Of a stretch of DNA of 5,812 bases, positions 1 through 5,124 are shown piece after piece. Where the stretch lies: positions 1 to 5,812 of the forward strand of contig DAOVEE010000122.1 of the NCBI GenBank assembly GCA_030669135.1, given 5' to 3'. The notes under the pieces were generated by a model. The model worked only from the letters and a program-made list of their open reading frames with translations. It ran no database searches and was not told where the DNA came from. Source of the stretch: Candidatus Bathyarchaeota archaeon. Lineage in GTDB: Archaea; Thermoproteota; Bathyarchaeia; TCS64. The position numbers and the translations under genes were made by a program. Each line of letters opens with the position of its first letter. The stretch's first letter is position 1.

Positions 1-1045
1 CGACCCACCCGTCTCTGCCGTTGATCCTTATGGGGTTAACCAGCTCGCGGAAGATCACGCCTTCCTGTACGGCGTGCTCAAATTCTTCCGCCCTCGCGGG
101 AGCCTCCGTTCTTGACCTTCTATAGAGGAGGTGGGTCTCGGCGCCGTAACGCAGGGCGCATCTCGCCGCGTCCATGGCCACGTTTCCCGCCCCGATCACA
201 GCCACCTTCTTACCGACCACTATTGGTGTGTCGTACTCTTCTGGGAACCTGTATGACTTCATCAGGTTGGTTCGTATCAGGAACTCGTTGGCGGAGTAGA
301 CACCGTTAAGCTCCTCGCCGGGGATCCGCATGAAACGCGGGGCCCCTGCACCCGTGCACACGAAGACGGCGTCAAACTCGTCAAGGATCTCTTCGAAGGT
401 GACGTTTAAGCCAACGATCCTGTTCAGCTTTATGGCGACCCCCAGCTTCTCCAGGTAACTCAGCTCCCTGTCCACTATGTTCTTGGGTAGACGGAACTCC
501 GGGATGCCATACTGGAGGACTCCCCCCGGTTTATGGAGAGCCTCATACACCGTGACCTGGTAGCCGTGTTTCCTCAGGTCGACTGAGCAGCTGATGCCGC
601 TGGGGCCGGAGCCGATGACGGCCACCTTTTCCGGTTTGTCGACTATCTCGATGGGCTCCTCGACGTCGTTGTCTATGGCCCAGTCGCCGATGAACGACTC
701 CAGTTTCCCTATGTTGACCGGTTCACCGACTCGCCCCAGGGTGCAGGCGCCTTCACACTGGTGTTCCTGTGGGCAGACCCGTCCCGCGATGGAGGGTATG
801 GGGTTGTTTTCCTTCAGCGTCTCGTAGGCGTCCTTGAACCTGTTCTCCGCGATCTCCTTGACGAACTTCTTCACGTCGACCAGCACGGGGCAGTGGTCTC
901 CGCACGGAGGGTTCGCGCATTGGAGGCACCGCTTCGCCTCCGCCACGGCTTCCTCCGCGGAGAACCCTAGGGGCACCTCGTCGAAGTTGTGTATCCTCTC
1001 TTCTACGGGCTGCTCTCGCATGGGCACCCGTTTCTTCTCCATCAT
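1..1045 (-). CDS. nfnB: Nfn/Sud large subunit (GltA-like NADPH-dependent FAD/Fe-S oxidoreductase), C-terminus cut by window edge
   Basis: The visible 348 residues match the large subunit of the NADH-dependent ferredoxin:NADP oxidoreductase (also annotated sulfide dehydrogenase alpha SudA or glutamate synthase small chain GltA). Seen: an N-terminal cysteine-rich domain with C40-x2-C43-x4-C48-x3-C52-P, then C91, C97 and C101, for two [4Fe-4S] clusters. Only seven Cys are visible; in Nfn enzymes one cluster is known to take a non-Cys (Glu) ligand, so this is not necessarily a defect. Next come an FAD-binding GSGPSG at 145-150 with the following KPGG, and a second dinucleotide fold GAGNVAMDAAR (285-295) with YRRSRTEAPAR (308-318), the arginine-rich segment that binds the NADPH phosphate. 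Family members run about 460-480 residues, so roughly 120 are missing beyond base 1. The start overlaps the nfnA stop as ATGA. A second in-frame ATG follows immediately (1042-1040), and the SD core GGAGG (1054-1050) lies 4 nt from the first and 7 nt from the second, so the second may be the one used. A stand-alone GltA is the alternative, but the partner gene argues for Nfn. Confidence 0.88.
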   Translation of the reverse strand, partial: MMEKKRVPMREQPVEERIHNFDEVPLGFSAEEAVAEAKRCLQCANPPCGDHCPVLVDVKKFVKEIAENRFKDAYETLKENNPIPSIAGRVCPQEHQCEGACTLGRVGEPVNIGKLESFIGDWAIDNDVEEPIEIVDKPEKVAVIGSGPSGISCSVDLRKHGYQVTVYEALHKPGGVLQYGIPEFRLPKNIVDRELSYLEKLGVAIKLNRIVGLNVTFEEILDEFDAVFVCTGAGAPRFMRIPGEELNGVYSANEFLIRTNLMKSYRFPEEYDTPIVVGKKVAVIGAGNVAMDAARCALRYGAETHLLYRRSRTEAPARAEEFEHAVQEGVIFRELVNPIRINGRDGWV

Positions 1046-1881
1046 AACCCCTCCCTGCTCTGAAGGTAGGCCTCCTTAGCCACCCCCTCGGGCTTCTTGA
1101 ACATCCCGAGCCTGTTTATGACTTCGTCGAAGTTTACTTTGTGAGCGTCGAAGAGGGGCCCGTCTATGCAGGTGAGCTTCATGGCTCCGTCTATGAAGAC
1201 CCTGCATGCGCCGCACATGCCTGTGGCGTCGACCATTATCTGGCGGAGAACAGAGCGCGCCTGGACGCCGTGCTGCTTTGTCAGGTCGGCCATCTCCTTC
1301 AGCATCTTTATGTCGCCGCACCCCAGCACGATGTCGATCTTCCGTTCCTGGAGAAGGTCTCTCAGGACATCTATGTAGTGCCCCTTCACCCCGTACGTCC
1401 CGTCGATTGTGGTGACGTAGTATTCGTCGCTGACCGATCTCAGCTCTTCTTCGCTGTAGACGTCGTCCTTCGTCGGGAACGTCTGGATGGAGATGACGTG
1501 GTTTCCCTCGACCTTGTGCAGGGCCTCGCAGTACACGTAGTTCTCGGCGTGTCCGCATACGAGGTCAGAGCACCACACGACTGTGCCGTATTTTTCTATG
1601 GGGAAGGCGTTACCCATGGGGCCTATGACCTGGTAGAACGAGTCTCCGACCGTGTAGTCGTCTAGCATGAGGCTTGTCTTCCCGAGCCTTTTTATGAACA
1701 TGGTGATCCTACCATCCTCAGCCTTCTGGACAGACATGGGGATCCTTTCACCCTTCTCATGCGTCATGAGGACGACGAACTGCCCTGGTCTGAGCCTCTC
1801 AGCGACGCGCGGCGCCTCGACCTCGATCAAGTAATCCTGTGAGTTCAGGTCGCTTTTCTCGGTAATGCGAAACTTGGACAT
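1042..1881 (-). CDS. nfnA: Nfn/Sud small subunit (FAD and [2Fe-2S] ferredoxin-NADP reductase-like), divergent NAD-binding loop
   Basis: This 279-residue protein has the family's usual length and order: FNR-like beta-barrel FAD domain, nucleotide-binding domain, then C-terminal [2Fe-2S] domain (related to PyrK and SudB). Seen: the flavin-contacting RPGQF (31-35) and ERIPMS (45-50), GKTS (67-70) and GPMGN (87-91). The cluster motif is D218-x4-C223-x2-C226 with C238, followed by DGPLFDAHKVNFDE; an Asp plus three Cys ligand set is typical of Nfn small subunits. Odd: where relatives carry a GGGxGxAPxxP-type loop, residues 104-118 read CSDLVCGHAENYVYC, with no glycine-rich motif or proline. The later GPxxMM-type loop is also altered (LGCGDIKML, 186-194). 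With its partner downstream it should shuttle electrons between NADPH, ferredoxin and a third substrate; the altered loop makes NAD(H) as that substrate doubtful. It is the first gene of the operon, and its start is fixed by a TATA box 26 bp upstream, implying a leaderless mRNA. Dihydroorotate dehydrogenase electron-transfer subunit is a less likely name, as no pyrD is adjacent. Confidence 0.88.
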   Translation of the reverse strand: MSKFRITEKSDLNSQDYLIEVEAPRVAERLRPGQFVVLMTHEKGERIPMSVQKAEDGRITMFIKRLGKTSLMLDDYTVGDSFYQVIGPMGNAFPIEKYGTVVWCSDLVCGHAENYVYCEALHKVEGNHVISIQTFPTKDDVYSEEELRSVSDEYYVTTIDGTYGVKGHYIDVLRDLLQERKIDIVLGCGDIKMLKEMADLTKQHGVQARSVLRQIMVDATGMCGACRVFIDGAMKLTCIDGPLFDAHKVNFDEVINRLGMFKKPEGVAKEAYLQSREGL

Positions 1882-1900
1882 CCCTGAATGGATGTCAAGT
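1872..1900. repeat. Inverted repeat across the nfnA start, putative operator or 5' hairpin
   Basis: Left arm ACTTGGACATCC (1872-1883), six-base loop ctgaat, right arm GGATGTCAAGT (1890-1900). The arms are perfectly complementary except for one unpaired G on the left. The repeat lies directly downstream of the nfnA TATA box and includes the start codon (CAT at 1879-1881). A protein dimer bound here would block transcription initiation; if the transcript starts far enough upstream, the RNA could also fold and hide the start codon. Which of these applies is inference; the symmetry is seen directly. Confidence 0.6.
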
Positions 1901-1902
1901 TT

Positions 1903-1912
1903 GTATATAAAA
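1903..1912 (-). promoter_or_regulatory. TATA-box promoter of the nfnAB operon
   Basis: Read on the minus strand this is TTTTATATAC, a good archaeal box A. Its centre is 26-27 bp from the nfnA ATG, so transcription should begin at or within a base or two of the start codon. Just upstream on the minus strand lies a short imperfect inverted repeat, TTAGC-ctagc-TTAA (1927-1914), in the BRE/activator position. No SD is needed or seen before this ATG. Confidence 0.7.
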
Positions 1913-2120
1913 TTTAAGCTAGGCTAACGAAAATTTATAGTTATTATTCGAATGACTCCGATATTTTATACTCTATACACTATTTTTATCTAGTTCTCAC
2001 GGACGCGCCGCGTGTTACTTTCGCTAACTTTTCGTAAGCAGACTTGGACAACCGGCCGAGATGGGTGGTATCAATGCTTTTTCCAGTCCACATCGTCGCG
2101 TGGGCTCAAACTTTACGCGT

Positions 2121-2130
2121 GTTTTTAATC
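2121..2130 (+). promoter_or_regulatory. Probable TATA-box promoter of the 99-residue membrane protein gene
   Basis: The T/A-rich GTTTTTAATC sits about 31 bp (centre to start) before the GTG at 2157, predicting a start of transcription near 2151 and a leader of only a few bases. Weaker TATA-like stretches lie further upstream on this strand at about 1963-1972 and 1980-1990, with no gene following at the right distance. Confidence 0.45.
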
Positions 2131-2156
2131 TTGGTTTCGCGTAGTCTCATATCTCG

Positions 2157-2456
2157 GTGTCCTCGTTGCTGGGGCGTTTGAAGAAGGAGCCGGGGTTCCT
2201 CCGGGGCAACCTGCTTGTGATCATGGTGAGCTACATGGTGTTCGGCTTCACCAGCGGCCTCATAGGCACCCTCCGGAGCCTGGCCAAAGTGCCCGCGGCC
2301 ACCGTCTTCGCGTATCTATACGAAGTCAATAGGGTCTATCCATACTATGTTGGGGTGGTTATTGAGGTCGTCATCGTCGCCATCATTTATGCGTTGGTTG
2401 CGGAGCCGACCGAGGCGGAGGAGTGGCTGGTCACGGCCAGGTTCGTCTCATGGTGA
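2157..2456 (+). CDS. Small two-helix membrane protein, apparent internally deleted MFS transporter remnant
   Basis: This 99-residue ORF starts with GTG; an in-frame stop (2142-2144) precedes it, and the next possible start is TTG at 2166. Seen: a short basic N-terminus (RLKKEPGFLRGN), a hydrophobic segment at about 18-39, a loop, a second hydrophobic segment at about 62-82, and an acidic tail (EPTEAEE). The beginning resembles the first helix of major facilitator superfamily transporters. PAATVFAYLYEVNRVYPYYVG onward resembles the last loop and final helix of the same family, which normally spans about 400 residues. My reading is that an in-frame deletion removed most of the transporter, joining the two near residues 40-45. 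It could instead be a genuine small membrane protein, since the frame is intact and a promoter is present. No transport activity is expected. Its 3' end overlaps the convergent acylphosphatase gene by 26 bp. Confidence 0.55.
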   Translation: MSSLLGRLKKEPGFLRGNLLVIMVSYMVFGFTSGLIGTLRSLAKVPAATVFAYLYEVNRVYPYYVGVVIEVVIVAIIYALVAEPTEAEEWLVTARFVSW

Positions 2457-2712
2457 ACCCGTGGAACTCGCCGGTCGCCTCCTCTTTCTCGACGCGGACC
2501 TCTGTGACGTGGGCGCTGGTGGGGCCTCGGTGGCACCACTGTATGAGGCGGTCGACCATCTCCTCGCCGCCCTCGACCACAGCCTCGACGTCTCCGCTGG
2601 GCAGGTTCTTGACCCAGCCTTTGAGGTTGTGGTGGTTCGCCATGCGCTTGACGCCTGCCCTGTAGCCGACTCCGTGCACCCGGCCCCTGATGAGGAGGTG
2701 TGCGCGGATCAT
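2431..2712 (-). CDS. acyP: Acylphosphatase (stand-alone), coupled to hypD
   Basis: This 93-residue protein matches the length and motifs of acylphosphatases, which hydrolyse the carboxyl-phosphate bond of small acyl phosphates in the cytoplasm. Seen: the phosphate-binding loop GRVHGVGYR (10-18) with catalytic R18, and GWVKN (32-36) with catalytic N36 followed by LPSGDVEAVVEG. The ATG at 2712-2710 overlaps the hypD stop as ATGA, and a weak SD-like GAGG lies 7 nt upstream; a longer reading up to 2868 would run inside hypD and lacks homology. Context matters because the hydrogenase maturation protein HypF has an N-terminal acylphosphatase domain that acts on carbamoyl phosphate to make the cyanide ligands installed by HypD. 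A free acylphosphatase coupled to hypD may therefore work in, or have been recruited from, that pathway; this link is inference. Confidence 0.9.
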   Translation of the reverse strand: MIRAHLLIRGRVHGVGYRAGVKRMANHHNLKGWVKNLPSGDVEAVVEGGEEMVDRLIQWCHRGPTSAHVTEVRVEKEEATGEFHGFTMRRTWP

Positions 2713-3800
2713 TGGAGGTCCTCGACTCCGTAGCGGGCTGATATGTAGCAGCTTCCCTCGTGGCTGACCATGCAGGGGCCGACGGGGCTTTCTGGGGTGC
2801 ACGTCTTGTTGAAGAGGGGGCACTCCCATGGGTAGATTATGGCGCGGAGTACGTCGCCGCACCTGCACCCGTGGGGCATCTCGTAGCTGGCCTCAGTCTC
2901 GACGTGGAACCGTTTGGCGGCGTCGTGGGCCTCGTACTCGTCCCTGACCTTGAGGCCGGACTTGGGGATGACGCCGATGCCTCTCCAGGGAGCATCCTCT
3001 GGCTCGAACACCTGATCCAGCAGCCGGAGGGCCCGCGGGGCTCCTTCGGGCTTCACGGCGCGTCTGTAGCTGTTCTCTATCTCGGCTCGGCCTTCCTTGA
3101 TCTGCTTTAGGATCATGGCTACACTCATGAGGATGTCGAGGGGCTCGAAGCCAGCGATGACTTGGGGGACGCTGTACTTCTCGGCTACCTCCCTGTAGCC
3201 TTCCTCGCCGATGATGGTGGATACGTGGCCGGGGTCTATGAAGCCGTCAACCTGGGTGACGCCCATCTCCATGAGGGCCATCATGGCGGGGGGTATGAGG
3301 AGGTGGGCGCTGTAGACGCTGAAGTTGTCCGGGGGCCCGGCGGCTAGCTCGGATGCGGTGGTGGGGGCGGTGGTCTCGAAGCCCACGGCGAAGTGGATGA
3401 CCTGTCGGGTTGTCTTCTGGGCCATCTTGACGGCGTCGTGGATGCTGTAGACGATGCGGATGTCGTGGCCGCGGGATTTGGCGTCTTGGAGGCTGCCTAG
3501 GCCGGCTGGGACTCGTATCATGTCGCCGTAGGTGGTGACGGTGTGGCCTTGCTCGGCGAGCTTTATGGCGTAGTCGATCCTGTTGGGAGGGACGGTGCAT
3601 ACTGGGCATCCTGGGCCCATGAGGACCTCGACGTTCTTTGGGAGCATGCTGCGGACGCCGTACTTGGTGATGGTGTCCTCGTGGGTGCCGCAGATGTGGA
3701 CGATACGGTACCTCCTGCCGTCGCTGGCCAACTCCTCGATGAGCCTCACCACCTTCTTGGCTGTATCGCTGTCCCTGAACGCGTCCACGAAGCTGAACAT
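2709..3800 (-). CDS. hypD: Hydrogenase maturation protein HypD
   Basis: HypD is the [4Fe-4S] scaffold that, with HypC, holds the iron on which the CN and CO ligands of [NiFe] hydrogenase are assembled. Seen (numbered from the chosen start): CGTHE (37-41), GPGCPVC with C65 and C68, a GFETTAPTTA motif (140-149), GFIDPGHVSTIIG (186-198), IAGFEPLD and a C-terminal Cys-rich region (HGCRCGD at 310-316, then C327, C334, C343, C351) that carries the Fe-S cluster. The length of 363 residues is normal. The ATG at 3800 is chosen because family members begin close to FVDAFRD and because a TATA box sits 26 bp upstream. The longer frame from 3863 would add 21 residues encoded by the promoter itself. It is the first gene of a two-gene unit with acyP. 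No hypC, hypE, hypF or hydrogenase gene lies in this window. Confidence 0.95.
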   Translation of the reverse strand: MFSFVDAFRDSDTAKKVVRLIEELASDGRRYRIVHICGTHEDTITKYGVRSMLPKNVEVLMGPGCPVCTVPPNRIDYAIKLAEQGHTVTTYGDMIRVPAGLGSLQDAKSRGHDIRIVYSIHDAVKMAQKTTRQVIHFAVGFETTAPTTASELAAGPPDNFSVYSAHLLIPPAMMALMEMGVTQVDGFIDPGHVSTIIGEEGYREVAEKYSVPQVIAGFEPLDILMSVAMILKQIKEGRAEIENSYRRAVKPEGAPRALRLLDQVFEPEDAPWRGIGVIPKSGLKVRDEYEAHDAAKRFHVETEASYEMPHGCRCGDVLRAIIYPWECPLFNKTCTPESPVGPCMVSHEGSCYISARYGVEDLQ

Positions 3801-3820
3801 CAAGAACCCCATACCAGCAT

Positions 3821-3832
3821 GAAATAAAAAGA
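3821..3832 (-). promoter_or_regulatory. TATA-box promoter of hypD-acyP
   Basis: On the minus strand the sequence reads CTTTTTATTTC, centred about 26 bp from the ATG at 3800. This predicts a leaderless hypD transcript and decides the start codon. A small inverted repeat GAGAG (3874-3878) / CTCTC (3887-3891) lies some 45-60 bp further upstream and could be a regulator site, but it is short. Confidence 0.6.
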
Positions 3833-4299
3833 AAACCATACGGTAGGCTGATTCCATATCCATGAAACGTTACGAGAGGGATTCATCTCTCCGCCTGAAG
3901 CTTCTTTACGGCGCCTAGAAACCAGCCTCTGAGTCGCAAGAGTCGCCGACAGCCCCGTCTCTCCGTCCCTAAGTTGGTGATGAAAAGGAGCTGTCACTCT
4001 CGTCATTGACCATGTACCTTTTCGGGGGGTGACTGGCCCTTTCGGGGACTACGTAGAGGGGCTTGCTCATTCCCAGCTACTCAATAGCAACGAAATTTGA
4101 TATTATGAACGAGGTATGACCTAAATCACAACGACCTAAAACGAAGTAACAGAGAAAAATCCTCTTAAAGAAAAGTGAAAAATCTCTAAAGAATTCAGCC
4201 AATGAGGGATGTTACATGAAAAAGGAAACAAGTCGATGTAACAATGTTCCTACCCATGTGGAGGGCGGGTCCCTTAGTCGTATACTTTTGGCAAAAAAG
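3833..4299. other. Long non-coding divergent region between hypD and the abiE pair
   Basis: No convincing gene is seen in this stretch. The hypD-proximal half (to about 4070) is richer in GC and contains a 33-codon minus-strand ORF (4070-3969, starting MSKPLYVVPER) with no recognised family. The second half is strongly A-rich, with short direct repeats such as GACCTAAA at 4118-4125 and 4133-4140, and an inverted repeat nearer abiE. I found no tRNA, no complete C/D-box RNA and no CRISPR repeat. The unusual length for this compact layout suggests either regulation from a distance, an undetected small RNA, or decayed DNA left by an insertion. Confidence 0.4.
4210..4243. repeat. Inverted repeat upstream of the abiE promoter
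   Basis: TGTTACAT (4210-4217) and its exact complement ATGTAACA (4236-4243) are separated by 18 bases, about 57 bp before the TATA box. AbiEi antitoxins are known to repress their own operon through upstream inverted repeats, so this is a candidate operator. A second, looser pair flanks the TATA box itself: CGTATACTTTT (4279-4289) against AAAGGTATATCG (4313-4324), with two single-base gaps. Both could arise by chance in AT-rich DNA. Confidence 0.35.
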
Positions 4300-4309
4300 C
4301 ATATATATT
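4300..4309 (+). promoter_or_regulatory. TATA-box promoter of the abiE-like pair
   Basis: CATATATATT, preceded by a purine-rich AAAAAAG in the BRE position, is centred 25 bp before the ATG at 4330. This is the spacing expected for a leaderless archaeal transcript. No SD precedes the ATG, in agreement. Confidence 0.65.
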
Positions 4310-4329
4310 GACAAAGGTATATCGAATTC

Positions 4330-5124
4330 ATGGCTCCCGGCTCGGTCCCCAGCAAGGTGTTCGACTATATCTCCAAGCGAGAGTATGTCACCCTAGACGA
4401 TATAGTGGACGAACTCAACGTCTCCAGAGTCACGGCGAAGAACTATCTGAGCAGACTCGAGAGCCTCGACGTGGTCAAGCGAATCGGGAGGGGCATCTAC
4501 CAGATCGGAGGAGGGGAGACCGCGGAGGTCGAGCTCAACCCGCGGGTCATGAAGCTCACAGAGACGCTGAGAAACCGCTTCCAGTTCGCCGACCTCGTGA
4601 CGTGGTCCCTCAGCATGCTATCGGACTACTCCCACTACGCCATAGGCAAGGACCTCATGTTCGTCGAGGCCGAAAAAACGCTGTCGAAGAGCGTGAGGGA
4701 CTACCTCCTGGAGAAGGGCTACAACCCGATCCTTGGCCCCGATAAACGGGACTACAGGGAGTACACGAATCACCCGGGGGAGCTCGTGTTCATCCTCGAA
4801 AGACGCGAGAGGTACGCCGTGAAGGGCTACACACCCTACCCCGAGAAGGTCTGGGTTGACACGTATTTCCTGGTCACCCGTAAGGGCCTCAGCTTCTCCC
4901 CGGGCGAGCTTGGCGTGATCTTCGCCAATATGCTCAGGGCTGAGGGCGTGAACTTCAACCGGTTACGCAGATACGCGCAAAGGAGGGGGATAGGAAACGA
5001 GGTGGTCCTGTTCCTCTATGGCATAAGAGGGCTTTACCCTAACCAGCTCCCCGAGGAAGCCTTGGGGGTGCGGGTCGAGGCTCTGCGAGTCATAGAGGAG
5101 ATGGTGGAGGCGGCCGCCGAGTGA
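4330..5124 (+). CDS. AbiEi-like antitoxin with N-terminal winged helix
   Basis: This 264-residue protein has a winged helix-turn-helix at about 5-60: VTLDDIVDELNVSRVTAKNYL holds the two HTH helices, and the wing ends in the RGIYQIG seen in AbiEi proteins. A larger domain follows, with a hydrophobic LVTWSLSML stretch (89-97), KDLMFVEAEK (107-116) and, later, EKVWVDTYFL, as in the AbiEi C-terminal region. AbiEi proteins neutralise the cognate AbiEii nucleotidyltransferase and repress their operon by binding DNA. The identification rests on this architecture plus the gene immediately downstream, which is a recognisable AbiEii-type toxin overlapped by 4 bp (GTGA). The ATG is fixed by the TATA box 25 bp upstream. 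If the pair were not a toxin-antitoxin system, this would be an uncharacterised winged-helix regulator. Confidence 0.78.
   Translation: MAPGSVPSKVFDYISKREYVTLDDIVDELNVSRVTAKNYLSRLESLDVVKRIGRGIYQIGGGETAEVELNPRVMKLTETLRNRFQFADLVTWSLSMLSDYSHYAIGKDLMFVEAEKTLSKSVRDYLLEKGYNPILGPDKRDYREYTNHPGELVFILERRERYAVKGYTPYPEKVWVDTYFLVTRKGLSFSPGELGVIFANMLRAEGVNFNRLRRYAQRRGIGNEVVLFLYGIRGLYPNQLPEEALGVRVEALRVIEEMVEAAAE

Noticed and set aside
1141..1665. 174-codon plus-strand ORF opposite nfnA
   Set aside because: It lies wholly antisense to a clear nfnA gene, and its hydrophobic/acidic composition is what reverse reading of that GC-rich gene gives; no family motif or promoter is seen.
1882..2156. Search for tRNA, small RNA or CRISPR in the divergent region
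   Set aside because: No cloverleaf, no T-arm GTTCRANNC and no repeat array was seen; the region is adequately explained as promoters and binding sites.
2713..2868. N-terminal extension of the acylphosphatase frame
   Set aside because: It is the out-of-frame reading of the hypD 3' end; acylphosphatase homology begins exactly at the ATG at 2712.
3977..4011. Possible C/D-box small RNA beginning with GTGATGA (3977-3983)
   Set aside because: A good C box, but no CTGA D or D' box follows at a usable distance; only TTGA and CTGT are present.
4017..4047. Direct repeat CCTTTTCGGGG / CCCTTTCGGGG
   Set aside because: Two imperfect copies only, with no third copy and no regular spacing, so it is not a repeat array.
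4308..4745. 145-codon plus-strand ORF overlapping the antitoxin
   Set aside because: Arg/Gly/Pro-rich frame shadow of the AbiEi-like gene; the frame with the winged helix has the correct promoter spacing.
5109..5118. Perfect 10-bp palindrome GGCGGCCGCC before the toxin start
   Set aside because: It encodes the Ala-rich end of the antitoxin (GCG GCC GCC) and is explained by GC-rich codon use.
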